Shown: positions 36,452-43,895 of the stretch, piece after piece | How positions within the stretch are numbered: the first letter of the stretch is position 1 | Layout: each line of letters opens with the position of its first letter | Origin: JARYGU01 sp033795365 | Lineage (GTDB): Bacteria > Pseudomonadota > Alphaproteobacteria > Rhizobiales > Rhizobiaceae | Length of the DNA: 64,000 nucleotides | Reading direction: 5' to 3' | NCBI GenBank assembly: GCA_033795365.1 | Contig: JARYGU010000005.1 | Coordinates: 186,001-250,000 of the forward strand | Program-made: the position numbers and the translations under genes | Notes under the pieces: generated by a model | The model's database searches: none | The model's input: only the letters and a program-made list of their open reading frames with translations | Told to the model about the DNA's origin: nothing

Positions 36452-37225
36452 ATGAGCGAAACGGCTTTGAGCGTCGACCTCAATTCGGACATGGGTGAGG
36501 GCTTCGGCGCCTATCGCATGGGCGACGACGACGCAATCCTCAGCATCGTGACGTCGGCGAACATCGCCTGCGGGCTCCATGGCGGCGACCCTGAGATCAT
36601 GGCCGCGACCTTTGCTCTTGCGAAAGAGCGCGGAGTCGCGGTCGGGGCGCATCCCGGTTTTCCCGATCTGTGGGGTTTCGGCCGGCGCAACATTCCTTTT
36701 TCCGCAGGCGAGATCGAGCGGCTCGTCGCCTACCAGATCGGAGCAGCACAGGCGCTTTCGACCTATGCCGGCCACCCGATCACCCATGTGAAGGCACATG
36801 GCGCGCTCGGAAACCTGACCCAGCAGGATCCGGAAGTCGCCATGGCCGTCAACCGCGCGATCAAGGCCGTCGACCCCAGCCTCGTCTGCCTCGTCATTGC
36901 GCTCGGCCACCAGCAGCGCCAGGCGGGCGAGATGGGCCTCAAGACCGCTTCGGAAATCTTTGCCGACCGCGCCTATACGGAAGAAGGCCATCTCGTCCAC
37001 CGCAGCAAGCCCGGCGCCGTTATCCATGATCCGGCTGAAGCGGCTGCGCGCGTCCTGCGCATGGTGCGGGCGCGGGCGATCGAGACCGTTTCCGGCAACA
37101 CAATCGACACGCCGATCGACTCCATCTGCGTCCACAGCGACACGCCGGCTGCGGTCAACATCGCGCGGACGGTACGTCGGGCGCTGGAAGCCGACGGCAT
37201 CCGCCTTCGCAATTTCCTCCGCTGA
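36452..37225 (+). CDS. pxpA: 5-oxoprolinase subunit A (PxpA, LamB/YcsF family)
   Basis: A 257-residue LamB/YcsF-family protein. The signature SVDLNSDMGEGFG opens the protein, followed by TSANIACGLHGGDP near residue 48, VGAHPGFPDLWGFGRR and HVKAHGALGN, which carry the metal and substrate residues of the family. In E. coli it works with PxpB and PxpC to open 5-oxo-L-proline to glutamate with ATP. The ATG at 36452 yields a family-like N-terminus. It leads the rightward arm and is followed 27 bases later by the biotin carrier gene. Confidence 0.94.
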   Translation: MSETALSVDLNSDMGEGFGAYRMGDDDAILSIVTSANIACGLHGGDPEIMAATFALAKERGVAVGAHPGFPDLWGFGRRNIPFSAGEIERLVAYQIGAAQALSTYAGHPITHVKAHGALGNLTQQDPEVAMAVNRAIKAVDPSLVCLVIALGHQQRQAGEMGLKTASEIFADRAYTEEGHLVHRSKPGAVIHDPAEAAARVLRMVRARAIETVSGNTIDTPIDSICVHSDTPAAVNIARTVRRALEADGIRLRNFLR

Positions 37226-37252
37226 CAAGGCTGACAAAAAGGACACGCGATC

Positions 37253-37699
37253 ATGGACCTCCAGCTCATCGAACGGCTGATGCAGATGCTGGATCGGTCG
37301 AACCTCAACGAACTCGAGGTGACCGAGGGCAATCTGCACATACGACTTGCGAAAATGCCGACGGAACCCGGCCTGGAGCCCACACGCCCGGCCTCTGCGG
37401 ACAGGGCATCCTCAGGGGCAAGCGGCGAAGCGGAACAGGCAATGCAGACCGACGAGGAACTTCACGTCATCGCCGCCGGGCTGCCCGGGACGTTCTATCG
37501 AGCGCCGTCGCCGGATGCCGACCCTTTTGTCAAGGAAGGCGACAGGATCGCTGACGGCCAGCAGATCGCCATCGTCGAGGCAATGAAGATGATGAATCCG
37601 GTCGAATCCGACGTCAACGGCGTGATCGTCGATATCCTGCTTGCGGACGCAGCGCCGGTGACCGCGGGCACGCCGCTCTTTCATGTCCGGAAAGGCTGA
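37253..37699 (+). CDS. Biotin carboxyl carrier protein
   Basis: A 148-residue biotinyl-domain protein. The helical N-terminus (IERLMQMLDRSNLNELEV) is followed by a flexible linker and a C-terminal biotinyl domain (about 72-148) with the site EAMKMMN; K112 is the biotinylated lysine. It resembles AccB of acetyl-CoA carboxylase but lies in the Pxp module, so it most likely serves a dedicated carboxylase. Three bases separate it from the carboxylase gene. Confidence 0.93.
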   Translation: MDLQLIERLMQMLDRSNLNELEVTEGNLHIRLAKMPTEPGLEPTRPASADRASSGASGEAEQAMQTDEELHVIAAGLPGTFYRAPSPDADPFVKEGDRIADGQQIAIVEAMKMMNPVESDVNGVIVDILLADAAPVTAGTPLFHVRKG

Positions 37700-37702
37700 G
37701 CG

Positions 37703-39070
37703 ATGTTCGATACGGTGTTGATCGCCAATCGCGGCGAAATCGCACTGCGGGTTCTGCGCGCCTGCCGGGAACTCGGTCTCGCGACCGTCGCGGTCCACTC
37801 CGAGGCGGACCGGAACCTGCGGCATGTCGCGCTCGCGGACAAATCGATCTGCATCGGACCGGCTGCTTCCGCCGAAAGCTACCTCGACGCCCACCAGATC
37901 CTTCTTGCTGCAAGGCTCGCCGGCGCTCAGGCCATTCATCCCGGCTACGGCTTTCTATCGGAAAACGCCCGCTTCGCGAGGATGGTCGAGGATGCGGGCC
38001 TGACCTTCATAGGTCCTTCGAGCGAGACTATTGCCTTGATGGGCGACAAGGTGTCGGCCAAGAAGGCGATGCACGCCGCCGGCGTGCCTTGCGTTCCCGG
38101 ATCCGATGGCGCGCTGCCGGACGACCCCGCGGAGATCGGGAGAATTGCGGATGCAACCGGCTATCCCCTGATCGTGAAGGCCGCCGGTGGCGGCGGCGGG
38201 CGCGGCATGCGCGTCGTGCGCCAGCGGAGCGACCTGACACACGCGGTGGCGGTGACGCGGGAGGAAGCAGGCCGGACCTTCGGCAACCCGCAGGTCTATC
38301 TCGAGCGCTTCCTCGAACGCCCCCGCCATATCGAGATCCAGGTGCTCGCGGATTCCTTCGGCAATGCCGTCTTTCTCGGCGAGCGCGACTGCTCGACACA
38401 GCGGCGGCACCAGAAGGTGATAGAGGAAGCCCCCGCCCCCGGCATCGAGCGCAGCCTGATCGAAGCGATCGGATATCGATGCACCGAAGCCTGCCGCGAA
38501 ATCCGTTATCGCGGCGCGGGCACCTTCGAATTCCTCTTCGAAAACGGCGCGTTCCACTTCATCGAAATGAACACGCGCATCCAGGTGGAGCATCCCGTCA
38601 CCGAGATGGTGACCGGGATCGATATCGTGCAGGCGCAACTGCGTATCGCCACGGGTAAGCCCTTGCCCTTCCGGCAGGAGGACATCCGAATGGCGGGCCA
38701 TGCGATCGAGTGCCGGATCAATGCCGAGCATCCCTTCCGCTTCACGCCCTCACCCGGAAAGGTGGACCGCTTCATGGCGCCCGGCGGTTTCGGAATCCGC
38801 ACCGACACCCATCTCTATCCCGGCTACGAGGTGCCGCCGCATTACGATTCCCTCGTCGCCAAGATCGTCGCCTGCGGAGCGACGCGGCAGGAGACGGTCG
38901 ACCGGATGCGCAGCGCGCTCGGCGAGACCACCATCGACGGGGTCACCACGAACATTCCGCTGCATCTGGCGCTGATGGACGAGCCCGGTTTTCTCGACGG
39001 CGGGACCGATATCCACCATCTCGAACGCCTGCTGCAAGAAGGCTTCGGGCCCGAGGAGAAGAGGCTATGA
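37703..39070 (+). CDS. Biotin carboxylase subunit (AccC type)
   Basis: ATP-grasp biotin carboxylase of 455 residues that carboxylates the biotin of the carrier protein with bicarbonate and ATP. It has LIANRGEIALRV at the start, the glycine-rich ATP loop KAAGGGGGRGMRVV near residue 160, the catalytic GERDCSTQRRHQKVIEEAP near residue 228 and FIEMNTRIQVEHPVTEM near residue 287. Length and order match AccC. Because it lies between Pxp genes, its partner is probably the PxpB/PxpC carboxyltransferase, not the fatty-acid one; this is inference. Confidence 0.93.
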   Translation: MFDTVLIANRGEIALRVLRACRELGLATVAVHSEADRNLRHVALADKSICIGPAASAESYLDAHQILLAARLAGAQAIHPGYGFLSENARFARMVEDAGLTFIGPSSETIALMGDKVSAKKAMHAAGVPCVPGSDGALPDDPAEIGRIADATGYPLIVKAAGGGGGRGMRVVRQRSDLTHAVAVTREEAGRTFGNPQVYLERFLERPRHIEIQVLADSFGNAVFLGERDCSTQRRHQKVIEEAPAPGIERSLIEAIGYRCTEACREIRYRGAGTFEFLFENGAFHFIEMNTRIQVEHPVTEMVTGIDIVQAQLRIATGKPLPFRQEDIRMAGHAIECRINAEHPFRFTPSPGKVDRFMAPGGFGIRTDTHLYPGYEVPPHYDSLVAKIVACGATRQETVDRMRSALGETTIDGVTTNIPLHLALMDEPGFLDGGTDIHHLERLLQEGFGPEEKRL

Positions 39071-39444
39071 GCGCAACGGGGATGGAGAGGTTGGAAGCGC
39101 TCATGACGGCCTATGGCATTGCCGCCCTCGATTTCGAGGAAGGCGATCTCCGGATCAATCTTCGCCGCAGCCCCGCGAAAACGAACGTGCCCGGACATTC
39201 CTTGCTGCGGCAGAAGACCGTTCTGGCATCCCCCTCCTTCGGCAGTCTTCTCCTGCGCCATCCGGCATCGGCCACGGATGCGCCAGCCCTTCCCCGCAAG
39301 GCAAATAAAGGGGATATCGTCGCCTATCTTGCCATCGGCCCGCTCCTGCGTCCCGTCATTGCCGAACGCGATTGCGTCCTGCGGCGCATCCTGGTGCCCG
39401 AAGGCGCCATGGTCGGGTTTGGCGAGCCGCTGTTCGAACTTTGA
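39067..39444 (+). CDS. Biotin-carrier-like paralogue without the biotinylation lysine
   Basis: A 125-residue protein that overlaps the carboxylase gene by four bases (ATGA). Its start (MERLEALMTAYGIAALDFEEGD) parallels the start of the biotin carrier three genes up, and its C-terminus (VPEGAMVGFGEPLFEL) parallels the end of the biotinyl domain. Where the carrier has AMKMM this protein has AIGPLL, so there is no lysine to carry biotin. It may be a structural or regulatory subunit of the carboxylase. The function is not known. Confidence 0.75.
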   Translation: MSATGMERLEALMTAYGIAALDFEEGDLRINLRRSPAKTNVPGHSLLRQKTVLASPSFGSLLLRHPASATDAPALPRKANKGDIVAYLAIGPLLRPVIAERDCVLRRILVPEGAMVGFGEPLFEL

Positions 39445-39602
39445 AGATATCGTCTGAAAGCGCTTCCTCCCCTCGTCTCTCCGGAGCTTGACCGGCGAAG
39501 CTGTAAGATCGCGTAACAGTAAGTGAGCATATGCTTTCGGAACTGCTGCCCCGGCGCAACGTTGCTGCATGCGAAGGGGCGGAACTTCGAAAGGAGAATG
39601 AC

Positions 39603-40247
39603 ATGCGTAAACTTCTCATGGCGGGAGCGGCGCTCGCGCTCATCGGTGGCTCCGCCGCCTATGCGGACGATCAAGGCAAGGAGCTCTTTGGCGGCGCCAC
39701 AGGCGGAGCGACCGGAGCTGCTGCCGGTGCCATCGTGGGCGGCCCGATCGGCGCCGTGGTCGGCGGCGTTGCGGGTGCAGCGATCGGCGCTTCTTCCGCC
39801 GTTCCGGAGGACGCACGGGTCTATGTGATGGAAAATCCCGTCAACTCCGTGGCGATCGAAGGCGAACTCGCCCCCGAATATCATGTGAGCGAGGGCGTTG
39901 CTCTCACGCCGATACCGGATCATCCGGATCTCGCCTATGTCTATGTCGACGACCGGCCGGTGATCGTGCGGACCGACAGCCGCGAGGTCGTCTATGTCCC
40001 GGAGGTGGCCATGGACGAGCCGACGGCCACCATGTCGATGGACGTGCCGGAAACGACCATCACCTATATCGAACGCAACCCCGTGGATCCTATCATGCTT
40101 GAAGGCGAAGTCTCGCCGGGCGTGATGATCCCCGAGGACGTCGATATCATGGAGGTTCCGGAAAATCCGAGCTACGGCTACGTCTATGTGGATGAGCGGC
40201 CGGTGCTGGTGGATCGCGGGACCCGACAGGTCATCTGGGTGCGCTGA
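39603..40247 (+). CDS. Exported DUF1236 protein with glycine zipper
   Basis: A 214-residue secreted protein. A signal peptide (LMAGAALALIGGSAAYA, cleavage before DDQG) is followed by a glycine-zipper segment rich in GG and GA steps (about residues 30-62) that can insert in or pack on a membrane. Two DUF1236-type repeats then end in YVYVDDRPVIV and YVYVDERPVLV. The family is common in rhizobia; the function is unknown. AAAGGAGAATGAC precedes the ATG. It stands alone after the Pxp module. Confidence 0.85.
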   Translation: MRKLLMAGAALALIGGSAAYADDQGKELFGGATGGATGAAAGAIVGGPIGAVVGGVAGAAIGASSAVPEDARVYVMENPVNSVAIEGELAPEYHVSEGVALTPIPDHPDLAYVYVDDRPVIVRTDSREVVYVPEVAMDEPTATMSMDVPETTITYIERNPVDPIMLEGEVSPGVMIPEDVDIMEVPENPSYGYVYVDERPVLVDRGTRQVIWVR

Positions 40248-40258
40248 CCGACCCCCTA

Positions 40259-40303
40259 ATGCATGTCGCGCAAAAGTGTGCTGCGGTTTTGCGCGACATG
40301 CAT
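40259..40303. repeat. Long hairpin after the DUF1236 gene, rhizobial-type repeat
   Basis: A perfect 17-bp inverted repeat (ATGCATGTCGCGCAAAA and complement) with an 11-base loop. The core AAAACCGCAGCACACTTTT, on the minus strand, is almost the same as a core inside the element at 61527-61634, so the two belong to related repeats. It can also stop transcription from both convergent genes. Confidence 0.7.
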
Positions 40304-40439
40304 AAAAACAAAGGCAAAATCTTAAGCGACGGCTGCTTTCGCGGACCGCCGCTTTTAAATTTTCCGAAAGCGCGCGCGGCAGACATCGGGCTTGCTTCAT
40401 TTTTCTGCGTCGCCAAGCGCTTCACCTGACTTCGAGTGC

Positions 40440-41714
40440 CTACTGCCCCGTTGCGGTGATCACCGTATTGCCTGCCGACTGACCGAAACGGCGCCACTGT
40501 TCGTCATAGTTGCGCCGCGTCTCGGGATCGAAGACGGCGATCGGCGTCGAAACGGCGATGCTGGCTGCGCTACCGACCGTCTGGGCCGTTCCGAGCGCGA
40601 CGGCGCCGAGGCGTTCTCCAAGACCGACATTGGAATCCGTCACGGTCTGTCCCGCAATCAGCCGGTTGCCTATCAGGCGGACCACTTCCGGGCTTTCGGC
40701 GAACTTGCCGTGGTTCAACCGGTCACCGGATTTCAGGGCAGTCAAATCGAGCACTGTAATTCCCTGCTTCTCCAGCAAGCTCCTGTAGGGTTCAGCTGCA
40801 GGATTGATCTGACCAAGCCGATCGACATTGCCGGATATGCGCCTTGAGAGCGTCAAGGCGCGGTCGTCGCGCGAAACGAAAAGCGTGAAATGCGGCTTGT
40901 CCTTGCCGAGAGCACGGAATTGCTGGCCGAAGACATCGACGTCGAGGTCGGGTGACGCCAGAATGACCTGCTGGATCTTCCGATTGACCCGCCCGTCGCG
41001 GATCGCCATCTGCCGCAAGGTCTCCACGGCGAGCCAGGTGCCCATGGAATGCGCCATGATCACGATTTCGCCGACTTCGGGCTCTTGCGCCATGCGCTGC
41101 AGCAGTTCTTCCAGCGAGTCACGCGAATAGTTGGTGCTTTCCTTGTCGTAGCTGTAATCGAAGATGCTGGCGCGCGACGGCCAGGTGAAAATGACCGGCG
41201 CCGCATCCGTTTTGGAATCGTGAACGATCTGGGCGAAACGGTAGACGGCATCCTCGTAGCGGTTGTTGAAGCCGTGGACGAAAACCAGAACCCTGCGGCT
41301 TCGGGGCAGATGGGCCTTGAGCCAGGAACGGCCCTCCTGGGGCATGGCGAGCGGCCGCACGCTGACGGTCGTGAAATCCTTCATCGGATCGGCAGGCAGA
41401 CGCTTCGGCCACTGGACCTGGCCGACCTTGCGGCGGTCGTCCGGCGGGATCGAAACCGCGATGTCCGTGACCGCCAGCTCCGTGCCGCGCTCCCCGGAAA
41501 AGAGGACCCCCGGCACATCGGAAGGAGCGCGCGTCGTGGCGACAAGGAGATCAACCTTGGCCACACCCGGCGGTATATCGCTGTTGGGAAGAAGAACACC
41601 CTGCGGATGGCCGCCGCAACCGGCAAGCACCAGCATGAAAACGAGCATCACCGACGCCGGAAGGCGCGCGCACCGAAAGGCCCTTCTTCCATACCGAACA
41701 CCGGGTTCCCTCAT
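40440..41714 (-). CDS. Alpha/beta hydrolase lipoprotein (DUF900 type)
   Basis: A 424-residue protein with a lipoprotein signal (VMLVFMLVLAGCGG; lipobox LAGC, lipidated cysteine near residue 33). The hydrolase domain, DUF900-like, has VFVHGFNNRYEDAVYR near residue 145, and the nucleophile elbow MAHSMGTW near residue 220. A later region includes DLDVDVF and FVSRDDRAL, probably with the acid. A hydrophobic glycine-alanine stretch lies near residue 385. It is likely anchored in the cell envelope. Its natural substrate is unknown. Confidence 0.85.
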   Translation of the reverse strand: MREPGVRYGRRAFRCARLPASVMLVFMLVLAGCGGHPQGVLLPNSDIPPGVAKVDLLVATTRAPSDVPGVLFSGERGTELAVTDIAVSIPPDDRRKVGQVQWPKRLPADPMKDFTTVSVRPLAMPQEGRSWLKAHLPRSRRVLVFVHGFNNRYEDAVYRFAQIVHDSKTDAAPVIFTWPSRASIFDYSYDKESTNYSRDSLEELLQRMAQEPEVGEIVIMAHSMGTWLAVETLRQMAIRDGRVNRKIQQVILASPDLDVDVFGQQFRALGKDKPHFTLFVSRDDRALTLSRRISGNVDRLGQINPAAEPYRSLLEKQGITVLDLTALKSGDRLNHGKFAESPEVVRLIGNRLIAGQTVTDSNVGLGERLGAVALGTAQTVGSAASIAVSTPIAVFDPETRRNYDEQWRRFGQSAGNTVITATGQ

Positions 41715-41945
41715 AGCTTCGCTCCGATCGTCTCCGAACTCCGAAATGCCGAGGCGACCGGCATGCCGAAGTGTTTACCCCAGGAAGACTCAGAAATGAA
41801 GCTGCGGAAATTTCGGTCCCGTGAACAATACGCAGGGCCGGTTGCCGGTGTGCCGGTCCGCTTGCATCACCGAAAGAGAAAGGCATATCCGGAACGGACG
41901 CGTAAGAACGCCTCAGGAAAGCTAATGCCATGTAACTGAAAGAAA

Positions 41946-42022
41946 TGGCGCACCCGAAGAGATTCGAACTCCTGACCCCCAGATTCGTAGTCTGGTGCTC
42001 TATCCAGCTGAGCTACGGGTGC
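41946..42022 (-). tRNA. tRNA-Arg (anticodon ACG)
   Basis: On the minus strand a full cloverleaf: acceptor GCACCCG/CGGGTGC, D arm GCTC...GAGC, anticodon stem CCAGA/TCTGG with loop CTACGAA (anticodon ACG, normally edited to ICG), T arm with GTTCGAATC, discriminator G and encoded CCA. It reads CGN arginine codons. Confidence 0.95.
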
Positions 42023-42156
42023 GCTTGCAACGGACAGTGCCCGGCTGCGAGGCGATCTCCTAAATCGTCCGCTGCGCTATTGCAAGCGAATTTGCGAAAA
42101 AAATGTCATTTTGCCGGGGAAGCTTCCGCAAGACCCTGAAACCGCGGGAAAAACGC

Positions 42157-43623
42157 CTATGCGCGGTGCCGGAAAGCATCGAGCGGCACCGGACGGTCGG
42201 GCAGCTCGATCCTAAAGAGCGTTCCGGGCGTCGCTTTTTCCACCAGCGCGATCGTACCGCCATGGGCAAGTACCAGTTCGCGCGCAATCGCGAGCCCGAG
42301 CCCGGTGCCGCCGGAGCGCACCGAACCACGGAACGCCGCGAACAGGTTTTCCCGCGCCTTGAAAGGCATGCCGGGGCCGGTATCGTCTATCGTGATCGAC
42401 ACCACGCTGCCGGTGCGCACGCCGGAGACCAGGATGCACCGGCGCTCCGCCTCGTTGTGCTGCGCCAACGCCTCGACCGCATTGCGGCAGATGTTGTGGA
42501 TCACCCGGAAGAGCTGTTCGCTGTCGGCATCCACTTCGAGATCGTGGTCGACCTGCGCCGTGAACTCGATGCCGGACTTCGGATCGATCGCCAGCATCTC
42601 GGCGACCTCGAGCACCAGAGGGCGCAATGCCTGGAACCGGCGGCGCGGCTCCGGTTCCGTCATGCGGCCATAGGAGAGCACATCCGTCGTGTATCCCACG
42701 GCACGGTCTATCGTGCGCAGGAGCTTGGGTGCAAACCGCTTGACCATGGGATCATCCACATCGGAGAGGCGGTCGGACATCAGTTGCGCAGAAGAGAGAA
42801 TGTTGCGCATGTCGTGATTGATCTTCGATACGGCGAGCCCCAGATCGGCGAGGTTCTTCTGCTCCTTCAAAGTGCGCTGCAAAGTACGCTGCATCTGGGC
42901 GAGGTGAATGCCCGCGACCGTCAACTCGTCGCGTCCTCGCGCCGGTACATGCACACGGGCGGAATCGTTCGGATCCTGGGCGAACTCCTGCATATTGTTC
43001 GTCATGTTCCTGATCGGCCGGATCAGCATGCGGTTGATCGCAAGGAAGATCAGGCCCGCCGTTATGAGCGAGATCACGATCGACAGCAGGAAGACGTTGC
43101 GCGCGTAGACGAGCAGAGCCTTATGCAGCGCCTTGTCGTGCATGACGAGATCGATGAACGTGTCGCTTTCCCCGACAGGCCCGTAGACGCGGATGATGCG
43201 GTTGCCGCCGAACAGCATCGTATCGAAGGCGTCCCTGATCGAGGTCAGCGCCGGCACGTCGGTCAGATTGTATTTGGCATCGACTCGATAGGGTATGTCA
43301 TAGGTCGCGACCATGCGCGAGGAATCCGCGCGTCTCAGCGCGATCGCCTTCGTGCCGGTCGCCATGAGCGTATCCTTCTGGAGCGCTTCCGGCAGTTCGA
43401 GGCCAGGCATGCCGTCGACCACGACACTCGCGGCCGCGGCCGTATTGAGGCGGTCGTTCAGCCACCTGAGGCGCATATTGGCAACCGACGGCACGAAAAT
43501 CAGCACTTCGGCGAGCATTATGAAGGCAATGGTCAGCAGCAGGAGCTTGCCGGAGAGCCCGGACAGAAGGCCGGTCATCGGAACTGGCGCTTCTTCAAGC
43601 GGAGGCGAACCGTTTCTGTCCAT
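42157..43623 (-). CDS. Orphan sensor histidine kinase with HAMP domain
   Basis: A 488-residue membrane kinase. Two membrane helices (about residues 25-47 and 177-198) flank a periplasmic sensor of about 125 residues. A HAMP-type linker, H270 in VSKINHDMRNILSS, and the ATPase boxes DDTGPGMP and GGTGLGLAIA follow. The H-box differs from the common HELRTP form. No response regulator is adjacent, so it is an orphan here; its signal is unknown. It lies between tRNA-Arg and the chemotaxis receptor, all on the minus strand. Confidence 0.9.
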   Translation of the reverse strand: MDRNGSPPLEEAPVPMTGLLSGLSGKLLLLTIAFIMLAEVLIFVPSVANMRLRWLNDRLNTAAAASVVVDGMPGLELPEALQKDTLMATGTKAIALRRADSSRMVATYDIPYRVDAKYNLTDVPALTSIRDAFDTMLFGGNRIIRVYGPVGESDTFIDLVMHDKALHKALLVYARNVFLLSIVISLITAGLIFLAINRMLIRPIRNMTNNMQEFAQDPNDSARVHVPARGRDELTVAGIHLAQMQRTLQRTLKEQKNLADLGLAVSKINHDMRNILSSAQLMSDRLSDVDDPMVKRFAPKLLRTIDRAVGYTTDVLSYGRMTEPEPRRRFQALRPLVLEVAEMLAIDPKSGIEFTAQVDHDLEVDADSEQLFRVIHNICRNAVEALAQHNEAERRCILVSGVRTGSVVSITIDDTGPGMPFKARENLFAAFRGSVRSGGTGLGLAIARELVLAHGGTIALVEKATPGTLFRIELPDRPVPLDAFRHRA

Positions 43624-43831
43624 CTTCTCGAGCTCCGAAAGCAGGCCGTCACGCTTCGAATCATTCGAGGCGGACAGGATGCGAATTCATCATTTCGCAC
43701 TGCATATAATAAAAGATCGCGGCCGGTTTTCCAATCATCGTTGTGCGCAGCCCAGTATTGCGCCTATCTCAACCGATTGCGGCTTTTTTCATTTCTAAAT
43801 GAGAGAAATCAGCCATAAAAAAACCAACTGC

Positions 43832-43867
43832 AAAAGAAAGGGCGCGGCGGCTAAGGCCGACGCGCCC
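43832..43867 (-). terminator. Rho-independent terminator of the chemotaxis receptor gene
   Basis: On the minus strand GGGCGCG-t-CGGC pairs with GCCG-c-CGCGCCC around TTA, followed by TTTCTTTT, 28 bases after the receptor stop codon. Confidence 0.9.
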
Positions 43868-43895
43868 CCCTTGTATAATCAAGCCAGCGGAAAGA

